Shown: positions 1-5,275, numbered from the stretch's first letter. The stretch: 5,966 nt of DNA from an uncultured Desulfuromonadales bacterium (GCA_945788205.1 CALZLE010000331.1:1-5966), one strand, 5' to 3'. Notes: a model not told the origin generated them from the letters alone. Translations and numbers: made by a program.

Positions 1-1526
1 AGCAGCGCCTGAACCGTTCCCTTACCATGAGTGTGCTCATCGCCGACGATCAGCGCCCGGCCATAGTCTTGCAACGCACCAGCGAGAATCTCCGATGCGG
101 AGGCACTGAAACGGTTGACCAGTACAATCATCGGCCCTTCATATTCCAGATCGCGATCATCATCACGCATCACCCGAATCCGGCCATTGCCGCTGCGGAC
201 CTGAACCACCGGCCCGGTCTCGATAAACAGACCGGTGACGCTGACCGCATCGCCCAAGGAGCCGCCGCCATTATTGCGCAGGTCAAGACTCAGTCCTGAA
301 ATCTTTTCCTTTTTCAGCGCTTTCAATTCATTGCGCAGATCGTCGGTACAGTTACGTTTGGTTTTACCGCTGTAGTCCCGATAGAAAGATGGAATTTTAA
401 CGTAACCGAAAGTCTGGCCGCTTTTCTCATCCTCAATCGTGGTGCCCTTGACGAAGGTTTCCTCAATTTCCACCACGTCGCGAACAATCGGAATGATCAG
501 TCGGCGCCCGTCCGGCTTCTTGACCGTCAGTCGTACTTCGGTCCCTTTTTTGCCACGAATCAAGGCGACCGCGTCGCGGATCCGGGTGTCTGTTATATCG
601 ACCGGGTCACCAGCACCTTCGCCAACTTTCAGGATGATATCATCCGCGGCGAGCTTCCCCTGCCGATAGGCGGCGCTACCGGGGATGATTTTCACCACTT
701 TGATATAGCCATCTTCTTCACGCAAAGTGGCCCCGATGCCTTCCAACGAACCACTCATCTGGATATCGAAATCCTCTTTGGAGGTTGGCGGTAAATAGCT
801 GGTATGCGGATCAAAAGCACGGGAAATCGAATTCAGGTAACGGTCGTAATGGTCCTGCAAGGTCTCGTCGAGCATCCGGGAAAACAGGTTGCGATTGGTT
901 TTTTCGACCTTCTCCTGCGCCGTTTTCAACAGCTCCTGCTCTTTTTCTGCAGTGACCGGCAACAGAGCACCCTCATCATCAGTCCCAACCTCATCTTCGC
1001 GCAAATTGAGGTAACGGGAAAGAATCTGAAACTTGAGGATTTTGCGCCACCGCTCCCGCAACTGCGGCAGATCAGCGACAAACTTAAGCTTTTCCGGGTC
1101 GGTTTCAAGCGACTCGTCCAGTTGATAATTATTCTTCTCAGTGAAAAGTTCTGCCGTCATTTTCTGGACTTGCTTAATCCGCTGATTCAACAAGTTACGA
1201 CCGGTTTTTGGCAAGTCGAGCCGACCGCGCCGAATCGAATCATCAATCTGATCCTGAAACGCCTTCATCTGGGCAACGTCTTCCAACAATAAAAAACGCT
1301 TCTGAAAATCGAGCTGCTTCAGATATAAATCAAACGCCGCGTGCGACAACTCATCGTCGGTCGGCTTCTGGCTGTAGTGGTTATGACTGAGCTGCTGCTG
1401 AATCATATGTCCGAGCAGCCGGGCCCGGTTGTTGTCGAAGTCTGCACTATCCTTGGACCAGGCTCCGGCCGGAACCAGTAGAATCAGCAGCAAAAATTGT
1501 ATGAAAATCTGTTTCGTTATCCGCAT
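1..1526 (-). CDS. prc: Prc/Tsp carboxy-terminal processing protease (S41 family), 3' end off the window
   Basis: Periplasmic serine protease that degrades or trims proteins from their C-terminal tails. 508 residues are visible; the E. coli enzyme is about 680, so the end of the S41 domain and the C-terminal region lie beyond the left edge. Residues 1 to about 23 are a Sec signal peptide (MRITKQ, a Leu/Ile-rich core, then VPAGAWS). Residues about 30-240 match the helical Tsp N-terminal domain. A PDZ domain covers about 255-345 (SGSLEGIGATL, IIPGSAAYRQGKL, ALIRGKKGTEVRL). The S41 core follows, with DLRNNGGG at 415-422 and FSASASEILAGALQDYGRA from 473. By alignment to E. coli S430/D441/K455, the catalytic residues are Ser476, Asp487 and Lys502 (in HGKGTVQ), all present; the Asp-Lys spacing is one residue longer than in E. 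coli. The start at 1526 is supported by a GAGAGG/GGGGA ribosome site and the signal peptide. It lies 72 bp downstream of a same-strand lipoprotein gene, probably in one transcript. Family assignment is very secure. Confidence 0.97.
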   Translation of the reverse strand, partial: MRITKQIFIQFLLLILLVPAGAWSKDSADFDNNRARLLGHMIQQQLSHNHYSQKPTDDELSHAAFDLYLKQLDFQKRFLLLEDVAQMKAFQDQIDDSIRRGRLDLPKTGRNLLNQRIKQVQKMTAELFTEKNNYQLDESLETDPEKLKFVADLPQLRERWRKILKFQILSRYLNLREDEVGTDDEGALLPVTAEKEQELLKTAQEKVEKTNRNLFSRMLDETLQDHYDRYLNSISRAFDPHTSYLPPTSKEDFDIQMSGSLEGIGATLREEDGYIKVVKIIPGSAAYRQGKLAADDIILKVGEGAGDPVDITDTRIRDAVALIRGKKGTEVRLTVKKPDGRRLIIPIVRDVVEIEETFVKGTTIEDEKSGQTFGYVKIPSFYRDYSGKTKRNCTDDLRNELKALKKEKISGLSLDLRNNGGGSLGDAVSVTGLFIETGPVVQVRSGNGRIRVMRDDDRDLEYEGPMIVLVNRFSASASEILAGALQDYGRALIVGDEHTHGKGTVQAL

Positions 1527-1598
1527 AAATTTCCCCAACCTCTCGGGATATTAGATAAGCAGTGCCAAAGACCGGCATCCGCTCGATGATTTGCCATT

Positions 1599-2366
1599 CT
1601 AACGCAAATAGGGTGACAAGTGAATGTCGCCAACCTCCAGAACGTCTCCTTTTTTCAGCTCCCGGCAGCCTTCCGCCCCGGCACCGAGCAAACCGAAAAG
1701 CTCTCCTTGCCGCGGCTGCCCCCGTGTCCCCTGCCTTGCCAGTAAACAATACTGGCCCGGAACGGTAACATACAGCATAAATTTGCCATCCGCAGCAACG
1801 GCCGCGGAACTGTGGTCCGGCATACGCTGAAAATCAAGATCCCGATAGGCGAGCGCAATTGCACCGACAACCGGTTTGCTGTCCGGTCCGAGCAAGCGAC
1901 CGGAAAAACCCGTCTCACCAGTACTCAAACTACCGCCCCGTAACAGCAGGGTCGGCGCCACCGGTAGCAGCTTTAAATCGACTCGCTGCACCTCATCCGC
2001 TTGCAAAACCAGTGGGTTTTGCTGATAAATAGCCCAGCTGTCACCCGTCTGCGGCGGACCAGTCAGCGGCCCCTCCAGCCGTGAACGGGCAACCAGAAAC
2101 CAGCGGCCCGGCAACAGATCGAGCAGGTAACTGCCATCTTCGTTAACCCGTGCGGCAAAATCAGCCGGACCGCGGAAACCATTGTCCTGGCTGCGATAAG
2201 CGTACACCCAGACACTGCTCTCAACCTCACGACCAGCTGTCACCAGACCATAAACACCGGTTTCCGGTTGTTCAAATGAGGGTGTGATTTTTTTCGCTGG
2301 CGACGGCAGGCAGCCGAGCAAAAAGCTGCAGGCCATCACAATGATCAGTTTTTTATACCGGGCCAT
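1599..2366 (-). CDS. Lipoprotein with two carboxypeptidase-regulatory-like (beta-sandwich) domains
   Basis: Predicted 255-residue envelope lipoprotein. Residues 1-18 are a short lipoprotein signal (MARYKK, hydrophobic core) with lipobox LLGC, so Cys19 would be lipidated. Leu at +2 suggests outer-membrane sorting if the enteric rule applies. The mature part looks like two copies of a CarboxypepD_reg-type fold, about 38-134 and 153-253. Each has a G-x-V/L strand, an AYR motif (56-58 and 173-175), a DGSY or DGKF turn (77-80, 193-196), a PGRW or PGQY turn (86-89, 203-206), then LVAR or LLAR. Such domains are usually structural or binding modules, and I see no catalytic motif. The reading frame stays open upstream to 2468, but the start at 2366 is preferred because it places the signal peptide at the N-terminus and has a GGAA ribosome site about 6 nt upstream. 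It precedes prc on the same strand. The domain type is fairly sure; the function is unknown. Confidence 0.8.
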   Translation of the reverse strand: MARYKKLIIVMACSFLLGCLPSPAKKITPSFEQPETGVYGLVTAGREVESSVWVYAYRSQDNGFRGPADFAARVNEDGSYLLDLLPGRWFLVARSRLEGPLTGPPQTGDSWAIYQQNPLVLQADEVQRVDLKLLPVAPTLLLRGGSLSTGETGFSGRLLGPDSKPVVGAIALAYRDLDFQRMPDHSSAAVAADGKFMLYVTVPGQYCLLARQGTRGQPRQGELFGLLGAGAEGCRELKKGDVLEVGDIHLSPYLR

Positions 2367-2458
2367 ATTTTTCCAAGCATTAAGATTTAAAACTACTAAG
2401 GCAATGTACTCCTGAGATGGATTCATCGCAAGGGTGAATCCCGCATTCAGATCTGTGC

Positions 2459-2488
2459 ATTTTAGCAATCGGTAAAATTCCTGCTAAA
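2459..2488 (-). promoter_or_regulatory. Candidate extended -10 promoter for the lipoprotein-prc unit
   Basis: On the minus strand TGC-TAAAAT (hexamer at 2459-2464) is an extended -10 element with 5 of 6 matches to TATAAT. A weak -35 candidate, TTTAGC (2488-2483), lies 18 bp upstream. Transcription would start near 2452 and leave a leader of about 85 nt before the lipoprotein start. The extended TG dinucleotide partly compensates for the poor -35. This is pattern matching only. Confidence 0.4.
2461..2488. repeat. Perfect 7-bp inverted repeat in the divergent control region
   Basis: TTTAGCA (2461-2467) and TGCTAAA (2482-2488) are perfect inverted copies. Their starts are 21 bp apart, about two helical turns, which suits a dimeric regulator. 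The arms also coincide with the TGCTAAA part of two opposed extended -10 candidates, so the symmetry may reflect two divergent promoters rather than an operator. It lies between the lipoprotein gene and the leader ORF/pilZ. Confidence 0.4.
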
Positions 2489-2490
2489 CT
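2482..2490 (+). promoter_or_regulatory. Candidate extended -10 element for leader ORF and pilZ
   Basis: TGC-TAAACT (hexamer at 2485-2490) has the TG extension and 4 of 6 matches to TATAAT. TTTAGC at 2461-2466, 18 bp upstream, is a weak -35. A start near 2497 would transcribe the 25-codon leader ORF and then pilZ. The evidence is weak, but no better plus-strand promoter is visible between 2469 and 2616. Confidence 0.3.
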
Positions 2491-2538
2491 GTTAACTTAC
2501 CTTTGATCGCTCGTCGCCAGACCCTCAGGGGGTGACAG

Positions 2539-2616
2539 ATGAGAGAACAAGCGGCGTTGCGTCCTGCTACCAACACAGCTCGAACGACTGCAACTGCCTG
2601 TCGAAGGAGAGAATAG
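2539..2616 (+). CDS. Possible 25-residue leader peptide, in frame with and abutting pilZ
   Basis: A short ORF of 25 codons plus TAG begins MREQAALR and ends TACRRRE. It is preceded by AGGGGGTGA (2527-2535), which matches the consensus AGGAGGTGA at 8 of 9 positions; the AGGGGG core ends 6 nt before the ATG. Its TAG stop (2614-2616) directly touches the pilZ ATG (2617) in the same frame, an arrangement that favours translational coupling or re-initiation. The pilZ ribosome site (AAGGAGA) lies inside its last codons. The peptide is rich in Ala, Thr and Arg and I do not recognise it. It could be a real leader, a translated 5' leader without a functional product, or chance. A small ACCC/GGGT hairpin (2521-2524 with 2530-2533) overlaps its ribosome site. 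Confidence 0.4.
   Translation: MREQAALRPATNTARTTATACRRRE
2604..2610 (+). promoter_or_regulatory. Strong ribosome binding site of pilZ
   Basis: AAGGAGA sits 6 nt before the ATG at 2617. It fixes the pilZ start and indicates that pilZ can be translated independently of the leader ORF that overlaps the site. Confidence 0.8.
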
Positions 2617-2979
2617 ATGAACGAACAGCGAATTTATCGACGCATCCCATTCCAGACGGAAGCCGAACTTCACATCTCTGAAACGCCGCACAGGTGCGAG
2701 CTTATTGATCTGGCGCTGCAAGGTGCATTGTTTAAATCCGAACAAGACCTGCCGCTGGAAATCGGTCACCAGTGCCCTCTTACCATTGCCCTGCCAGCCT
2801 CTGACCTCACCATGGAATTTACTGGTGAATTGATACACCACCGCGGCCAATTTTATGGTTTCATCTTTATTTCGGAAGATGTGATAACGATGGGCCACCT
2901 GCGTCGCCTGCTTGAGCTTAACTTCGGTAACGGCGATCAGGTCGACCAGGAGTTTTATCACTGGTTGAAGCGAAGCTGA
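2617..2979 (+). CDS. Single-domain PilZ protein, PA4608-like, with altered c-di-GMP motif
   Basis: Small cytoplasmic protein of 120 residues made of one PilZ domain, a fold that commonly binds cyclic di-GMP and passes the signal to a partner. The N-terminal RxxxR motif is present (Arg5 and Arg9 in RIYRR). The second motif, normally D/N-x-S-x-x-G, reads DLALQG at 31-36, so Ser is replaced by Ala33 while Asp31 and Gly36 are kept. The C-terminal part, HLRRLLELNFGNGDQ then a short acidic/aromatic helix, closely resembles the tail of Pseudomonas aeruginosa PA4608 (HLRRLVELNLGDEE), and the length is similar. The start is set by AAGGAGA and by the position of the RxxxR motif, which is normally near the N-terminus. 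It is divergent from the lipoprotein gene and convergent with the 89-residue gene. Family is secure; ligand binding is an inference weakened by the Ala33 change. Confidence 0.93.
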   Translation: MNEQRIYRRIPFQTEAELHISETPHRCELIDLALQGALFKSEQDLPLEIGHQCPLTIALPASDLTMEFTGELIHHRGQFYGFIFISEDVITMGHLRRLLELNFGNGDQVDQEFYHWLKRS

Positions 2980-3003
2980 TCAGATCGGAATCCGCTTCTT
3001 TTT
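2967..3003 (+). terminator. Weak candidate intrinsic terminator for pilZ
   Basis: GAAGCG (2967-2972) and CGCTTC (2993-2998) form a 6-bp stem followed at once by TTTTT (2999-3003). The 20-nt loop is long, but it contains the palindrome CTGATCAG (2976-2983), which may fold further. The structure starts in the last pilZ codons and extends into the 3' end of the opposing gene, the only place a terminator could sit because there is no spacer. No T-run is found on the minus-strand side. Confidence 0.3.
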
Positions 3004-3249
3004 ACAGTGTGTCCGCAATACCATTTCTGCTTGCCTCAGCCGCGACAACTGCATGTTTTTCGCTTTGACCAAAGCGATATCGTCAATCGGTACCTGCGTT
3101 TGTCTGATTTCTCGTTGAACTACTCCCAGATTGGACAGGATCACTTTCAGATCGGCAGGAGTGTATGGTTTCAACATCGGCGGCGACAACATCTGGTAGC
3201 CACCGGCAATATCCTGCGCTATTTTTTTCGGGTTTCCACTTATCGCCAT
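2980..3249 (-). CDS. Small basic protein of unknown function (89 residues)
   Basis: I do not recognise this protein. It starts MAISGNPKK and is strongly basic (15 Lys/Arg against 6 Asp/Glu), ending in THCKKKRIPI. There is a Pro-rich stretch around 23-31 (PPMLKPYTP), then two likely helices at about 31-50 and 55-83, the second with regularly spaced Lys/Arg. There is no signal peptide, membrane segment or known catalytic motif, so it is probably cytoplasmic. The frame is open upstream to an ATG at 3342, but the start at 3249 is preferred because AGGAG (complement of 3259-3263) lies 9 nt before it and no such site precedes 3342. Its stop directly abuts the pilZ stop. A nucleic-acid-binding or adaptor role would suit the charge, but that is speculation. 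Good ribosome site and clean spacing to the neighbours support a real gene. Confidence 0.65.
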   Translation of the reverse strand: MAISGNPKKIAQDIAGGYQMLSPPMLKPYTPADLKVILSNLGVVQREIRQTQVPIDDIALVKAKNMQLSRLRQAEMVLRTHCKKKRIPI

Positions 3250-3290
3250 CGAAGAATTCTCCTTTTTCTTACCATAATAGTACCAGTCCA

Positions 3291-3320
3291 GCAGCAAATG
3301 CGCTTGCATTCCATTGCTGC
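3291..3320. repeat. Nested inverted repeat in the divergent gap
   Basis: GCAGCAA (3291-3297) and TTGCTGC (3314-3320) are perfect inverted arms. Inside them AATGC (3297-3301) and GCATT (3306-3310) form a second inverted pair around GCTT. The whole could be a hairpin with a small bulge or an operator. It lies about 8 bp upstream of a minus-strand extended -10-like TGG-TACTAT (hexamer at 3277-3282) before the 89-residue gene, and 20 bp before the transporter ATG. Apart from this, the gap 3250-3340 shows only the ribosome site of the minus-strand gene. Confidence 0.45.
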
Positions 3321-3340
3321 CTGTGCGATCAATCGCCGCC

Positions 3341-4219
3341 ATGGAGCGTTCTGATCATTTCAAAGGCATTTTACTGACCTTCACCGCAGTGCTGATCCTC
3401 AGTCCGGATGCGCTCATGGTCCGCCTGATTGAATGCGACATCTGGACCCTGCTGTTCTGGCGTTGTCTGCTGACCGCCCTGACGACCTGCTTGCTGCTTT
3501 TCATCCGCTATCGACAACGCTTCTGGCACAGCTTTCGGGCGATCGGCATCACAGGTCTCTATTCTGCAGCGACCATCGTTTGCGGCTCAATTCTGTTCGT
3601 CAGCTCCCTCAAACATACCGCTGCCGCTAACACCCTGATTATTCTCTCTGCAACGCCGGTTCTCAGCAGTTTACTCAGTTATCTCTTTTTACGGGAAAAA
3701 ATTGCGCACCGGACCTGGGTCGCTATTGCTATCTGCTTTGGCGGAATTTTGCTGATCTTCTCCGGAAGCCTGTCGACCGGCCTGCTGCTGGGTGACTTTC
3801 TGGCACTGGGGGCAACCTGCATGTGGGCGACAAATCTGGTGATTTTGCGAAGCGGTCGTGACGTTAACATGATCCCGGCAAATGTTCTCGGCAATCTAGC
3901 GGTCGTCCCAATCGCTTTTCTGCTCGGTGCCAGCCCGCTCCAAGTCAGCCCAACCGATGCCAGTTATCTGCTGCTGCTCGGTGGCTTGTTGTTACCGGTC
4001 TCCTTTGCCATGATTACGCTCGGTCCTCGCTACCTGTCCGCCCCGGAAGTCAGCCTGATGCTGCTGGTTGAAACCATCCTGGGTCCGATTTGGGTCTGGC
4101 TGGTTTTACGCGAGGTTCCACCCCCCACCACGATAATTGCCGGGCTGCTGATTCTTGGCACTCTGGTTTGCCACACCCTGCTCAGCCTTCGCTCAGCACA
4201 AACCACCTTAACCCGCTAG
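3341..4219 (+). CDS. DMT superfamily (EamA-type) transporter
   Basis: Inner-membrane permease of the drug/metabolite transporter superfamily, 292 residues and about ten membrane segments, the usual size. Two EamA repeats are visible: about 9-141, ending in SYLFLREKIAHRTW and CFGGILLIF, and about 148-283, with the matching WLVLREVPPPTTIIAG then LLILGTLV. The first repeat also has the typical LFWRCLLTAL near 38-47, and the second starts LLGDFLALGATCMWATNLV. Members commonly export amino acids, metabolites or drugs; the substrate cannot be read from sequence. I chose ATG 3341 (MERSDHFKG), which puts the first helix near residue 10. A TTG at 3314 in the same frame would add nine residues and lies within the inverted repeat. 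Neither has a clear ribosome site, so the start is uncertain. The stop overlaps the convergent regulator's stop. The family call is secure. Confidence 0.93.
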   Translation: MERSDHFKGILLTFTAVLILSPDALMVRLIECDIWTLLFWRCLLTALTTCLLLFIRYRQRFWHSFRAIGITGLYSAATIVCGSILFVSSLKHTAAANTLIILSATPVLSSLLSYLFLREKIAHRTWVAIAICFGGILLIFSGSLSTGLLLGDFLALGATCMWATNLVILRSGRDVNMIPANVLGNLAVVPIAFLLGASPLQVSPTDASYLLLLGGLLLPVSFAMITLGPRYLSAPEVSLMLLVETILGPIWVWLVLREVPPPTTIIAGLLILGTLVCHTLLSLRSAQTTLTR

Positions 4220-5193
4220 AGGGCAGAAAACCGCTGTCGATAGACGGTTGGCGAGACTCCAACGATCTGCTTGAAAAGTCGGCGGAAAGAACTGACATCC
4301 TCATAACCGACCACTCGGGTGATCTGTTCAAGCAGCTGTTCGCTGCCAGCCAGCAGTTTTTTCGCCTGTTCAATCCGCATCCGCTGAACATATTCGAGCG
4401 GTGCCTCCCCGGTCGCTTTCCGGAAGCGGCGCAGAAAGGTTCGTTCGTTTAGGTCGGACATACGCGCCAGCTCCTTGACCACCACTTTACCGCGATAGTT
4501 TTTATCGAGCCACTGCTGCACTTTAAGAATCGGCGCATCGCCATGGTTTTTTCGCCCCCGGAAGGAAACAAACGGGGCTTGTTCGCGGCGGCTGTTGTCG
4601 ATCAACATCATTCGCGCACAGGCCTTGGCCAGCTTTGCTGAACCATTTTTTTCGATCAGATATAATGCGAGATCCTGATGAGCACTGGTCCCGCCTGCAC
4701 ACAGATAATGTCCACCATCAATCAACAACCGGTCGATCTGCAAATCGATTTTCGGATAACGCTGCCGAAAACGCTCCGCCAGCTGCCAATGGGTTGTTGC
4801 CGAACAACCATCGAGCAATCCCGCTTCAGCGAGCAGAAAAGCGCCGGAACAGGCGCTGGCAATCACCGCCCCACGGCGCGATTGCTGTCGCAGCCAATTG
4901 AGCAACACAGGTTGCCCCAGAAGTGCATCCGGTCGCCCCATCATCCCCGGCACCAGGATCAGGTCTGCATCTTGACAATCGACGAGCGCCCGCTTTGGCA
5001 TGACCGGCATCCGGTTGAAGCTGGTGACCGGGCTCCCGCCGGCGGTGACAATTTCATGCCGACAAAATGGTTCTTTCGAATCCGGCTGCTGTCGCCGTTT
5101 CTCCCAGTTGGCGATCGTAAAAAGATCAAGCTGACTGGCAATTCCAGACAACAAGCAATTGTCGTAAGCCATCATGGCAATTTTAAGCATCAT
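4216..5193 (-). CDS. GlxA-family transcriptional regulator (DJ-1/PfpI-like domain plus AraC HTH)
   Basis: 325-residue cytoplasmic DNA-binding protein of typical family length. Residues about 3-185 form a DJ-1/PfpI (class I amidotransferase-like) domain: DADLILVPG at 75-83, the nucleophile-elbow-like SACSGAFLLAEAGLLDG at 113-129 with Cys115, TTHW at 133-136 and AGGTSAHQDLALYLIE at 166-181. In this family the domain is usually a ligand sensor rather than an enzyme. Residues about 221-322 are an AraC-type DNA-binding domain with two helix-turn-helix motifs, VKELARMSDLNERTFLRRF (239-257) and the second around ITRVVGYEDVSSFRRLF. Characterised relatives such as ArgR, CdhR and GbdR of Pseudomonas sense arginine, carnitine or glycine betaine; the ligand here is unknown. 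The start at 5193 has AAAGGA 5 nt upstream; the adjacent ATG at 5190 is an equal alternative. It has its own strong promoter behind udp. Its target could be the convergent transporter, udp or distant genes. Confidence 0.95.
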   Translation of the reverse strand: MMLKIAMMAYDNCLLSGIASQLDLFTIANWEKRRQQPDSKEPFCRHEIVTAGGSPVTSFNRMPVMPKRALVDCQDADLILVPGMMGRPDALLGQPVLLNWLRQQSRRGAVIASACSGAFLLAEAGLLDGCSATTHWQLAERFRQRYPKIDLQIDRLLIDGGHYLCAGGTSAHQDLALYLIEKNGSAKLAKACARMMLIDNSRREQAPFVSFRGRKNHGDAPILKVQQWLDKNYRGKVVVKELARMSDLNERTFLRRFRKATGEAPLEYVQRMRIEQAKKLLAGSEQLLEQITRVVGYEDVSSFRRLFKQIVGVSPTVYRQRFSAL

Positions 5194-5221
5194 AAATTTC
5201 CTTTATCAACTTTTTGATGCG

Positions 5222-5250
5222 ATTATAGACAATATTTGATCTTTTCTCAA
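5222..5250 (-). promoter_or_regulatory. Strong sigma-70 promoter of the GlxA-family regulator
   Basis: On the minus strand TTGAGA (5250-5245) and TATAAT (5227-5222) are separated by exactly 17 bp: five of six and six of six matches to consensus. Transcription would start near 5215, giving a leader of about 22 nt that contains the AAAGGA ribosome site. The spacer includes AATATT and a CAA-ATA-TTG dyad that could be a regulator contact. This is the clearest promoter in the window and implies that the regulator does not depend on read-through from udp. Confidence 0.85.
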
Positions 5251-5275
5251 CAGAGTTAAAGGCTCAACTTCTGTT
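5249..5275 (-). other. Hairpin spanning the udp stop codon, without a T-run
   Basis: AACAG+AGTT (5249-5257) pairs with AACT+CTGTT (5266-5269 and 5271-5275), giving 9 bp with one bulged base at 5270 and an 8-nt loop. It covers the udp stop codon (5256-5258) and touches the -35 hexamer of the next promoter. Neither side is followed by a T-run, so it is not a standard intrinsic terminator. It may stabilise the udp mRNA 3' end or be fortuitous. Confidence 0.35.

Noticed and set aside
804..1292. 162-codon plus-strand ORF opposite prc
   Set aside because: The opposing strand has a continuous Prc reading with signal peptide, PDZ and S41 motifs; this ORF is a shadow.
1527..1598. Separate promoter (including sigma-54 type) before prc
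   Set aside because: A TGGCAC occurs on the minus strand but has no TTGC at the right spacing, and no -35/-10 pair is convincing. prc is better seen as downstream of the lipoprotein gene.
1447..1749. 100-codon minus-strand ORF bridging the lipoprotein and prc genes
   Set aside because: It is in a different frame from both flanking genes and overlaps them. Its middle corresponds to the intergenic gap, with no domain.
2367..2468. N-terminal extension of the lipoprotein by 34 residues to a start at 2468
   Set aside because: It would bury the signal peptide and lipobox internally, and the candidate promoter -10 overlaps it. The ATG at 2366 has a ribosome site and puts the signal at the N-terminus.
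2521..2616. Cyclic-di-GMP (GEMM-type) riboswitch before pilZ
   Set aside because: The leader lacks the conserved GEMM core motifs that I would expect, and it is better explained by a short ORF and ribosome sites.
2497..2961. 154-codon minus-strand ORF opposite pilZ
   Set aside because: It is antisense to a gene with clear PilZ motifs, and its translation has no recognisable domain.
3250..3342. Start of the 89-residue gene at 3342, giving 120 residues
   Set aside because: No ribosome site upstream, it would overlap the transporter ATG head-on, and the extra residues cover the nested inverted repeat. AGGAG before 3249 decides the start.
4229..4249. AACC-GTC / GAC-GGTT hairpin just past the transporter stop as a terminator
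   Set aside because: It has a 3-nt bulge and no T-run, and it lies in the regulator's coding sequence.
4678..5217. 179-codon plus-strand ORF opposite the regulator
   Set aside because: It is antisense to a well-supported GlxA-family gene and reads as low-information sequence.
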